From assembly GCA_024710705.1 (NCBI GenBank), contig JANJUF010000104.1, positions 62,001-126,000 of the forward strand: a stretch of 64,000 bases of DNA, given 5' to 3'. The stretch's first letter is position 1. Each line of letters begins with the position of its first letter. This document shows positions 45,597 to 52,377 of the stretch, piece after piece. Below the pieces are notes generated by a model that worked only from the letters and a program-made list of their open reading frames with translations, ran no database searches and was not told the DNA's origin. Position numbers and translations under genes: made by a program. This DNA is from Gemmatimonadaceae bacterium. GTDB lineage: Bacteria; Gemmatimonadota; Gemmatimonadetes; Gemmatimonadales; Gemmatimonadaceae.

Positions 45597-46966
45597 TGGC
45601 CCCCCGTTCCCTGCGCGCCGTGGCGCGCCACCTCTCGCGCACCGAGTGCGAGCAGATCGCCAAGCGCGTGCTCGAGTTCTCCAAGGCCGACGAGTGCCGC
45701 GTGTCCATCAATAGCGGCGTGCGCGCCAACACCCGCTTCGCGGTGAACCAGATCTCCACCGCCGGCGACAACTACAACAACAGCGTCTCCATCCGCTCGG
45801 TGTTCGGCAAGAAGGTCGCCAACGTCACGATCAACCGACTCGACGAAGCCTCATTGCGCTTGGCGGTGGAGAACTCCGAGCGCATCGCGCGCCTCGCCCC
45901 GGATGATCCGGAGCTGATGCCCGAGCTCGGCCCCCAGACCTACGACGAACCCATCGTCTGGAACGATGCCACCGCGTCACTCGAGCCCGAGCTTCGGGCC
46001 GAGGCCGTGCGCGCCATCACCGAGCGCTCGCGCGCCGCTGGCCTCGTCTCCACCGGCTACCTCGAGGCCCAGGCGCAGGCCTTCGCCATCGCCAACAGTG
46101 CCGGGCTTTTCGCCTACCAGCGCTCCACGGGAGTGGCGTTCACCACCACCGTGCGCACACCGGACGGCACGGGCTCCGGCTGGGCCGGCGCCTCGGACAA
46201 CGACTTCACGCGGATCAAGCCGGTGGAGCTGGCCGAGCGCGCCATCGAGAAGGCCCGCCGCTCGATCAACCCGGCGGCGGTGGAGCCGGGCCGTTACACC
46301 GTGGTGCTCGAGCCCACGGCGGCGGCGAACCTCGTGCAACTCATCGGCGGCGCGCTCAATGCCCGCAATGCCGACGAAGGGCGCTCCTTCTTCTCCAAGG
46401 CCGGCGGCGGAAACAAGATCGGTGAGAAGGTCGTAGACGAACGCGTGACCCTCGTCTCCGATCCGCTCGATCCCCGCGTACCGGCCAACACGGCCGGTGG
46501 CGACGGCACGCCGGCCAGGCGCGTGACCTGGATCCAGAACGGCGTGGTGCGCGACCTGGCCTACGATCGCTTCTGGGCCCAGCGCATGGGCCGACAGCCC
46601 AGCGGCACTGCCGGCACGCTGCGCATGGACGGCGGCGACAGCTCCCTCGAGGACATGATCGCCTCGACTGAGCGGGGCCTGCTCGTCACGCGCTTCTGGT
46701 ACATCCGTCCCGTGGATCCCCGCACGATCCTCTTCACCGGCCTCACCCGCGACGGCACCTTCCTCATCGAGAACGGCCGCGTGACCCGCCCGGTGAAGAA
46801 CCTCCGCTACAACGAGTCCCCGATCTTCATGCTCAACAACCTGCAGGCCATGGGCCGTCCCGAGCGCGTGAGCGCCTCGGAGTCCGGCGGGCCAGGCCAG
46901 GCCATCATGATCCCGGCCATGAAGATCCGGGACTTCACCTTCACCAGCACCAGCGACGCCATCTGA
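45596..46966 (+). CDS. TldE/PmbA-like partner subunit (copy A)
   Basis: 456 residues resembling the non-zinc subunit TldE/PmbA: N-terminal RVLEFSKADECRVSINSG, middle VEPGRYTVVLEPTAAANLVQ, and C-terminal IRDFTFTSTSDAI. No HExxxH is present and no signal peptide is visible at the N-terminus (MAPRSLRAVARHLSRTECEQ), unlike its TldD-like partner. It is translationally coupled to copy A of the TldD-like gene through a GGGAGGAA sequence embedded in the end of that gene. It probably forms a heterodimer with the partner. Confidence 0.88.
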   Translation: MAPRSLRAVARHLSRTECEQIAKRVLEFSKADECRVSINSGVRANTRFAVNQISTAGDNYNNSVSIRSVFGKKVANVTINRLDEASLRLAVENSERIARLAPDDPELMPELGPQTYDEPIVWNDATASLEPELRAEAVRAITERSRAAGLVSTGYLEAQAQAFAIANSAGLFAYQRSTGVAFTTTVRTPDGTGSGWAGASDNDFTRIKPVELAERAIEKARRSINPAAVEPGRYTVVLEPTAAANLVQLIGGALNARNADEGRSFFSKAGGGNKIGEKVVDERVTLVSDPLDPRVPANTAGGDGTPARRVTWIQNGVVRDLAYDRFWAQRMGRQPSGTAGTLRMDGGDSSLEDMIASTERGLLVTRFWYIRPVDPRTILFTGLTRDGTFLIENGRVTRPVKNLRYNESPIFMLNNLQAMGRPERVSASESGGPGQAIMIPAMKIRDFTFTSTSDAI

Positions 46967-46967
46967 C

Positions 46968-48587
46968 ATGACCGACCGCCGTGAGTTCCTCCGGACCACC
47001 GGAGCAGCGGCTGCGGCCCTCGCCCTCGCGTCGGCACCTCGACGCGCTGGCGCCGCCCCGGCCTTGAAGGACCTCGAGCGCTTCCAAAGCGGGGCGTCGA
47101 AGGAACTCCTCCTCGACGCCATCAACGCCGCCAAGATGGCCGGCGCCTCCTACGCCGACGCCCGCATCGCCCGGAACCGGCAGAACTTCGTCGTCACGCG
47201 CGAGCAGCAGATCGTGAACGTGGTGGACACCGACACCCTCGGATGCGGCGTGCGCGCCCTCGTGGATGGCTGCTGGGGCTTCGCCGCCACCCGCGAGCTC
47301 TCCCGCGAGGCCGTCACCGGCGCCGCCCGCGAGGCGGTGGCCATCGCCAAGGCCAACCGCGTGGCCCGCGACCGCTCGGTGGAACTCGCGCCGGTGCAGG
47401 CCTACCCGAACGCCACCTGGCGCACGCCCGGCGTCACCGACCCCTTCGAGGTGCCGCTGGAACAGAAGGTGGATCTGCTCCTCAAAGCCAACGCCGAGGC
47501 GATGAAGATCGCCAACGTCCGCTTCGTGAACTCGGTCCTCTTCTTCGTGAAGCAGGAGAAGCTCTTCGCCTCCACCGAGGGGACGGTGACCGACCAGACC
47601 CTCGTCCGCAGCTGGCCGCTGTTCAACGCCACGGCGGTCTCGGCGGACTTCTCCGACTTCCAGACTCGCACCGGCGCCGAGGCGGCGCCGATGGGACGCG
47701 GATGGGAGTACGTGCTCCAGTGCGACCTGATCGGCAACGCGCGGAAGTGGGGCGAGCAGGCCGCCGAGAAGCTCTCGGCCCGCCCGGTGGAGGTCGGCAA
47801 GTACGACCTGGTGCTGGCGCCGTCGAACATGTGGCTGACCATTCACGAGAGCATCGGGCACCCGACGGAGCTCGACCGTGCGATGGGTTACGAGGCCAAC
47901 TACGCCGGCACCAGCTTCATCGCGCCGCCCGAGGCCCAGCTCGGCATCCTCAAGTACGGTCCGAGCATCATGAACGTGCAGGGGGACCGCTCGCAGGAAG
48001 GCGCGCTGTCGTCCATCGGATACGACGACGACGGCGAGCGCCCCGATGACTTCCTGATCGTGAAGGACGGCATGTTCAACGACTACCAGACCACGCGCGA
48101 ACAGGCCCCATGGCTCCGCGAGTGGTACGCCAAGCAGGGGCGTCCCGTGCGCTCGCACGGTTGCTCCTACGCCGACTCCTGGGGCAGCGTGGCCTTCCAG
48201 CGCATGCCCAACGTCTCCCTGCTCCCCAGCACCGACAACACCAGCTGGGACGACCTCATCGCCGGCGTGGACCGCGGCATCGCCATCGTCGGCGACGGGT
48301 CGTTCTCGATCGACCAGCAACGCTACAACGCCCAGTTTGGCGGACAGGTGTTCTACGAGATCCGCGGCGGCAAGCTGGCCGGGATGCTCAAGGACGTGGC
48401 CTACCAGATTCGCACGCCGGACTTCTGGAACTCCATGGACGGCATCGGCGGGCGCGCGAGCTACGAGCTCGGCGGCTCCTTCTTCGATGGCAAGGGCCAA
48501 CCGCCGCAGGTGAATGCGGTGAGTCACGGCTCGCCGCCGGCCCGGTTCCGTCAGGTCAACGTGATCAACACCGGGAGGAAGGGATGA
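46968..48587 (+). CDS. TldD-like metalloprotease with Tat signal (copy B)
   Basis: 539 residues, clearly paralogous to copy A. A Tat signal (MTDRREFLRTTGAAAAALAL, then APRRAGAAP) precedes the core, which keeps the zinc motif in WLTIHESIGHPTELDRAMGY. The C-terminus reads SHGSPPARFRQVNVINTGR, with Ser where copy A has Cys. Other blocks are nearly identical to copy A, for example VRSHGCSYADSWGSVAFQRM and DGSFSIDQQRYNAQFGGQ. It begins 1 nt after the copy A TldE-like stop, so four genes form one tight run. Confidence 0.88.
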   Translation: MTDRREFLRTTGAAAAALALASAPRRAGAAPALKDLERFQSGASKELLLDAINAAKMAGASYADARIARNRQNFVVTREQQIVNVVDTDTLGCGVRALVDGCWGFAATRELSREAVTGAAREAVAIAKANRVARDRSVELAPVQAYPNATWRTPGVTDPFEVPLEQKVDLLLKANAEAMKIANVRFVNSVLFFVKQEKLFASTEGTVTDQTLVRSWPLFNATAVSADFSDFQTRTGAEAAPMGRGWEYVLQCDLIGNARKWGEQAAEKLSARPVEVGKYDLVLAPSNMWLTIHESIGHPTELDRAMGYEANYAGTSFIAPPEAQLGILKYGPSIMNVQGDRSQEGALSSIGYDDDGERPDDFLIVKDGMFNDYQTTREQAPWLREWYAKQGRPVRSHGCSYADSWGSVAFQRMPNVSLLPSTDNTSWDDLIAGVDRGIAIVGDGSFSIDQQRYNAQFGGQVFYEIRGGKLAGMLKDVAYQIRTPDFWNSMDGIGGRASYELGGSFFDGKGQPPQVNAVSHGSPPARFRQVNVINTGRKG

Positions 48588-49960
48588 GCGCCCCCAAGAG
48601 ACTCCGCGACGGCGTCCCGGCGGGATCGGTGCTGTCCCGCGAGGACGCCGAGGCCATCGCCGAGCGCGTGATGCGCTTCTCCAAGGCCGATGGCGTCGAT
48701 ATCAACCTCGGCTCGAACCACACCACCAACGTCCGCTTCGCTGACAACCAGATGAGCACGGCCGGCGCGGTGACGGACGCCGGGCTGGCGGTGCAGAGCT
48801 GGTTCGGGCCCAAGCACGCCGTGGTGACGACCAACGACCTGTCCGACGCCTCGCTGCGGCGCTGCGTGGAGCAGTCGGAAATCCTGGCGCGCCTCGCCCC
48901 GGACGATCCGGAGGCGATGCCGCTGCTGGAGCCGCAGCAGTACCTGCCGGTGCAGGCGTACTTCGAGTCCACGGCCAATGCCGGCGCAGGCGACCGCGCC
49001 GCCGCCGCGCTGACGGCCCTGCGCCCGGTGCGTGCCGCCGGCGACCTCAAGGCGGCCGGCTACCTCGTGGCTGGCGCCGGCGCGACGGCGCTCGCCAACA
49101 GCAACGGCATGTTCGCGTACCACCGGAGCACGAGCACCAACTACACCATCACCGTGCGGACGTCGGATGGTACCGGCTCTGGCTGGGCCGCCGCCGACCA
49201 TCCCGACTGGGCGCAGGTGGATTTCAGCCGCGTCTCGCAGCGCGCCATCGACAAGGCCCGCGCGTCGCGCGATCCGCGCGCCGTCGAACCCGGGCGCTAC
49301 ACGGTGATCCTCGAGCCGCAGGCGGTCGGCGACCTCGTGCAGCTCATCGCCTTCTACGCCGACGCGCGCCTGGCCGATGAGGGTCGCTCGCCGTTCTCGA
49401 AGCAGGGTGGTGGTAACAAACTCGGGGAGAAGATCGTCGATAGCCGGGTGACCCTGTTCTCCGATCCCACCGATGCGCAGTTGCTCGGTCAGCCCTTCGA
49501 CGGCGAAGGGATGCGTCTCGCGCGGCAGACGTGGGTCGAGAACGGCGAACTGCGGACGTTGCAGACCTCGCGGTTCTGGGCACAGAAGCAGAATCGGACG
49601 GCGACCGGCGGCGCGACATCGCTCAAGATGCAGGGCGGTTCGAGCTCGATGGAGGAGATGATCCGCAGCACCGAACGCGGCATCCTGGTCACCCGGTTGT
49701 GGTATTTGCGCGAGGTCGATCCCCGCACAATTCTTTATACGGGCTTGACACGCGACGGAACTTTCCTTATCGAACAGGGAAGAATTTCGCGTTCAATTCG
49801 GAATTTGCGGTTCAACGAGTCGCCGCTGTTCATGCTGAACAATCTGGAAATGCTCGGCGCGGCAGAGCGGCTCGGAGGCACGGAAGCTGGCGGAGCGGTG
49901 GTGATGCCGGCGCTGAAAGTTCGAGATTTCAACTTCACCAGCCTGTCCGAGGCTGTCTGA
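48584..49960 (+). CDS. TldE/PmbA-like partner subunit (copy B)
   Basis: 458 residues, paralogue of the copy A partner. It starts in an ATGA overlap with copy B of the TldD-like gene, preceded by GGGAGGAAGGG. N-terminus MSAPKRLRDGVPAGSVLSRE has no signal peptide. Shared blocks include AERVMRFSKADGVDINLGSN, EPGRYTVILEPQAVGDLVQL and RDGTFLIEQGRISRSIRNLR. From about 49720 onward its codons become clearly A/T-richer while the amino acids stay like copy A, which suggests an overlapping DNA signal. Confidence 0.88.
   Translation: MSAPKRLRDGVPAGSVLSREDAEAIAERVMRFSKADGVDINLGSNHTTNVRFADNQMSTAGAVTDAGLAVQSWFGPKHAVVTTNDLSDASLRRCVEQSEILARLAPDDPEAMPLLEPQQYLPVQAYFESTANAGAGDRAAAALTALRPVRAAGDLKAAGYLVAGAGATALANSNGMFAYHRSTSTNYTITVRTSDGTGSGWAAADHPDWAQVDFSRVSQRAIDKARASRDPRAVEPGRYTVILEPQAVGDLVQLIAFYADARLADEGRSPFSKQGGGNKLGEKIVDSRVTLFSDPTDAQLLGQPFDGEGMRLARQTWVENGELRTLQTSRFWAQKQNRTATGGATSLKMQGGSSSMEEMIRSTERGILVTRLWYLREVDPRTILYTGLTRDGTFLIEQGRISRSIRNLRFNESPLFMLNNLEMLGAAERLGGTEAGGAVVMPALKVRDFNFTSLSEAV
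49745..49773 (+). promoter_or_regulatory. possible promoter inside the end of the copy B tldE-like gene
   Basis: A perfect TTGACA (49745-49750) is followed after exactly 17 nt by TATCGA (49768-49773), which keeps the first three bases of the -10 consensus. It lies within an A/T-rich patch of the coding sequence and would drive the 21-codon gene about 300 nt downstream. The -10 match is weak. Confidence 0.4.
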
Positions 49961-49965
49961 TTTCT

Positions 49966-50070
49966 GGTCCGGGATGCTCCGGACCGCACGAAATGCGGAA
50001 GTCGTAAGGCTTTCGCATGACCCACCGATCCACCGGGGGATCGGCCGGGAAAGAACCTCCTTTTCAGGAG
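49966..50070 (+). promoter_or_regulatory. structured leader with sequestered ribosome-binding site
   Basis: Between the tldE-like stop and the 21-codon gene there are four hairpins in a row: GGTCCGG/CCGGACC (49966-49985), CCGCA/TGCGG (49984-49998, sharing two bases with the first and so possibly alternative to it), CCGATCC/GGATCGG (50025-50044) and CTCCT-TTTC-AGGAG (50057-50070). The last contains the Shine-Dalgarno AGGAG itself, so the site is masked unless the small stem opens. Confidence 0.55.
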
Positions 50071-50078
50071 ATAGTACA

Positions 50079-50144
50079 ATGGCTGCCAAGAAGAAGAAGG
50101 CCGCGAAGAAGGCCACGAAGAAGAAGGCCGCGAAGAAGAAGTAG
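50079..50144 (+). CDS. 21-residue Lys/Ala-rich basic micro-protein
   Basis: ATG at 50079, TAG at 50142-50144. The product has 21 residues: 12 Lys, 7 Ala, one Thr and the initiator Met, in the AAKK/AKKK pattern of histone H1 tails. AGGAG ends 8 nt before the ATG, and a strong intrinsic terminator starts 16 nt after the stop, so this has the full set of gene signals despite its size. It resembles the Lys/Ala tail of the NYN protein at 34753. A DNA- or RNA-compacting peptide is plausible. Alternatively it could be a regulatory leader peptide. Confidence 0.65.
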   Translation: MAAKKKKAAKKATKKKAAKKK

Positions 50145-50160
50145 TTCGGCCAGCTTCACA

Positions 50161-50205
50161 CACACGGGGATCGGCGCCTAGCGTCGGTCCCCGTGTGCTT
50201 TTCTA
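50161..50205 (+). terminator. intrinsic terminator of the 21-codon gene
   Basis: Perfect 10-bp stem CACACGGGGA (50161-50170) and TCCCCGTGTG (50188-50197), followed by CTTTTCT. One of only two hairpins in the window with a proper U-tract. Confidence 0.85.
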
Positions 50206-50213
50206 GAAGGCGG

Positions 50214-50234
50214 GACGGAAGACGGAAGACGGAA
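50214..50234. repeat. GACGGAA heptamer array (between two terminators)
   Basis: Three perfect tandem copies of GACGGAA (50214-50234) followed by GGGAAAAG. It lies between the plus-strand terminator at 50161 and the minus-strand terminator at 50244. Confidence 0.85.
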
Positions 50235-50243
50235 GGGAAAAGC

Positions 50244-50276
50244 AGAGGGCGCTCAGCCGGTGGCCGAGCGCCCTCT
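50244..50276 (-). terminator. intrinsic terminator of the 54-codon gene
   Basis: Perfect 11-bp stem AGAGGGCGCTC (50244-50254) and GAGCGCCCTCT (50266-50276) with an additional GCC/GGC pairing inside the loop. On the minus strand it is followed by GCTTTTCCC, giving a U-tract. It lies 18 nt past the stop of the small gene at 50295. Confidence 0.8.
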
Positions 50277-50294
50277 TGTCGCTTCCATCTTCAG

Positions 50295-50459
50295 TCACGC
50301 AGCCCGGTTTGACCCGCTGGTCCGCGGCTCGTGCTCTTCCGGCACCGGACCCCAGACGTATTCACGCACGCGGGAAACGGCCTCATCGCGGCTCCCCCGC
50401 GAGATGATGATTCCCACCGGCTCCTGCTCGAGTTCGTCCTGCATCGCGATTTTCACCAT
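50295..50459 (-). CDS. 54-residue hypothetical acidic protein
   Basis: ATG at 50459, TGA at 50295-50297. A hydrophobic strand-like core (EPVGIIISRG) is followed by a helix (SRDEAVSRVREYVWGP) and an acidic tail. AGGAGG lies 9 nt before the ATG, partly inside a 6-bp hairpin (GTCCCC/GGGGAC, 50465-50482). An intrinsic terminator follows. No family is recognised. The roughly 210-nt gap upstream (50460-50669) is A/T-richer than its surroundings and holds no other gene I can see; it should contain this gene's promoter. Confidence 0.7.
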   Translation of the reverse strand: MVKIAMQDELEQEPVGIIISRGSRDEAVSRVREYVWGPVPEEHEPRTSGSNRAA

Positions 50460-50669
50460 ATGGCGTCCCCTCCTGTGGGGACTGAAGACACCCGCTCGCC
50501 GGCCGCAACTCGGCTGGCACTCATATGGTATGACTCAGCACGGAACGTACCAGTTTCTGGCATGGTCCATCGCGTTGCTGGAAAACGAGTTAGCTCACAT
50601 TGGTGCCCGTCCGAAAGTGACACCTGTCGCTGAATGACACTCCCGGTTCGGCCGGTTCGTGTCGCTCCG

Positions 50670-51449
50670 TTACGCTACGTGCTTCTTGGCCACGAAAGTC
50701 TTGGAGGCGCCGGGCTCCGGCACCAGCTTGATCTCCCAGCCGTCGTAACGGGTCCTCAACTCCTCCTCCGTCAGGACCTGCTGGCCCGCCACCAGCGTCT
50801 CAATCAGGTGCACCCCGCCGTCGAGGGTCGCGCGCTGGAGGATACGAATCACCTGTTCGATCTCCACCGACGAGAGTCCCGAGAACGCCGCCGGCGTGCA
50901 CACCACCGCCGCCAGCGGACCGTCGGGCGTGAAGCTCACCAAGTCGGCCACGAAGCCGCGCAGCTTCTCGGTGAGCCCGGCGTCCTGGGCCGCTCGGAGC
51001 ACCCGGTTCACCACCGCCACCTCGGACTCCACCGCGGTCACTTCGCAGCCGTTGGCGGCGAGGTACAGTGCCGACCCCTCCACCCGCGGTCCCGCCACCA
51101 GGACCTGCGCCGAGGAGGCGCGAGCGGGAATCGCCTGCGTCAGCGGCGTATCCGGGCGCAGTCCCCAGTGCTCGGGGCGTCGCAGCTCGTTCGCGTTCTT
51201 CAGCCGGCGTTTCCGCCACGTCTCATAGCTTGGCAGGCGCAGGCGCTTGGCGATGATCCGGTCCACTTCGTCCGCCAGCATCACCTCGCGCATGCCCAGC
51301 TGGGCGCCTTCGTCCAGCGTGCGCGCGGCTTCGGTGGCGATGCTGTGCAGGAACGTGGTGGACACCGAGTTCTTGTAGTCCTCGATCTCGCGCTCCACGT
51401 AGAGCTGGTACTCAGCTCGGAGGGAGCGGGGAGAGGAGCGCGGGGTCAT
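50670..51449 (-). CDS. degenerate class I methyltransferase-like protein
   Basis: 259 residues. The C-terminal 150 residues follow a Rossmann methyltransferase pattern (SSAQVLVAGPRVEGSALYLA as strand 1, then CEVTAVESEVAVVNRVLRAA with the acidic end of strand 2, then LAAVVCTPAAFSGLSSVEIE). The usual glycine-rich SAM loop is replaced by GPRVEGSAL. The N-terminal 100 residues are helical and charged. SAM binding may be lost. Lone gene; substrate unknown. Confidence 0.6.
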   Translation of the reverse strand: MTPRSSPRSLRAEYQLYVEREIEDYKNSVSTTFLHSIATEAARTLDEGAQLGMREVMLADEVDRIIAKRLRLPSYETWRKRRLKNANELRRPEHWGLRPDTPLTQAIPARASSAQVLVAGPRVEGSALYLAANGCEVTAVESEVAVVNRVLRAAQDAGLTEKLRGFVADLVSFTPDGPLAAVVCTPAAFSGLSSVEIEQVIRILQRATLDGGVHLIETLVAGQQVLTEEELRTRYDGWEIKLVPEPGASKTFVAKKHVA

Positions 51450-51499
51450 GATGGCTCCAAGCTAGGAGCTTTCGCAGGCGCGACAACCCCGCCATGGGA

Positions 51500-52360
51500 C
51501 TAGGCCGGCTCGATGTGCACCACGACGTCGGCCGCGCCGCCCAACGTAGCGCACACGGACGCCTCCACGGCGTCGGCAATCGTGTGTCCCTGCGCCACCG
51601 TCGCCGACCCAGCGACCGTCACCGTCACCTCGGCGAACACCAGCCCGGAACTGTTGGTGCGTGACCGTACGACTGGCGCCCCAACCACTCCCGCGACGGC
51701 CACGGCGGCCGCCCGGATCCGCTCGGCGTCGGCGCCGCGCTCATCTACCAGTACGGGGATCGTCACCCGAAGGATCTGCCAGCCGCTCCAGGCGATCAGC
51801 GCCGCAACCATCATCGCCAGCACGGGGTCGGCCCACGCCAGCGCGAGGTGGCCGCTGAGCAGCGAGGCCACGGCCAGCCCCGTCACAAAGAGGTCGCCGG
51901 TGGTGTGGGCGGCGTCGGCCAGGAGGAGCGGGCTGCTGAGCTCACGCGCCTTGCGCCGCTCGTACCAGACCACCGCGATGTTCACCAGCGCCGTCGCCGC
52001 GAGGAATGCGACCTCGGTGGTGGCAGGTGGCTCGATCGGTACCGGCGTGATCAGCCGCACAACCCCGCCGCGAATCAGCTCGAAGCAGGAGATCGAGAGG
52101 AACCCGACGATCGCGAGCGCCCCCATCGTCTCGAACTTGTCGTGACCGTAGGGGTGATCGTCATCGGGGCCGCGCGCGGCCATCGCCACGACGACGATCG
52201 CTACGACATTATTCATGGCGTCGAGGAAACTCTCGAGCGTCGCCCCGAGCACGGTCAGGTTCCCCGTGCGCAGCGCCACCACGAGCTTCACGCCCACCAC
52301 CACCGCATTGAGCAGAAGGATGATGGCCAGCGTCCGCTGGATCCCGGCCGTGCGCGACAT
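51500..52360 (-). CDS. cation diffusion facilitator (CDF) transporter
   Basis: 286 residues with six predicted membrane helices. The family's metal-site helices are visible: ESFLDAMNNVVAIVVVAMA (helix 2), HPYGHDKFETMGALAIVGF (loop and helix 3) and LLADAAHTTGDLFVTGLAVA (helix 5, HxxxD). A C-terminal cytoplasmic ferredoxin-like dimerisation domain follows. It probably exports Zn or another divalent metal by proton antiport. Only 17 nt separate its ATG from the divergent mutM ATG. Confidence 0.92.
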   Translation of the reverse strand: MSRTAGIQRTLAIILLLNAVVVGVKLVVALRTGNLTVLGATLESFLDAMNNVVAIVVVAMAARGPDDDHPYGHDKFETMGALAIVGFLSISCFELIRGGVVRLITPVPIEPPATTEVAFLAATALVNIAVVWYERRKARELSSPLLLADAAHTTGDLFVTGLAVASLLSGHLALAWADPVLAMMVAALIAWSGWQILRVTIPVLVDERGADAERIRAAAVAVAGVVGAPVVRSRTNSSGLVFAEVTVTVAGSATVAQGHTIADAVEASVCATLGGAADVVVHIEPA

Positions 52361-52377
52361 GGCTGAAGTGTGCGCCG

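Noticed and set aside
50515-50535. TGGCAC box resembling the -24 element of a sigma-54 promoter
   Set aside because: The -12 TTGC element is absent at the required spacing.
50260-50637. 125-codon plus-strand open frame
   Set aside because: It runs through the minus-strand terminator and the 54-codon gene, has no ribosome-binding site and no recognisable domain.
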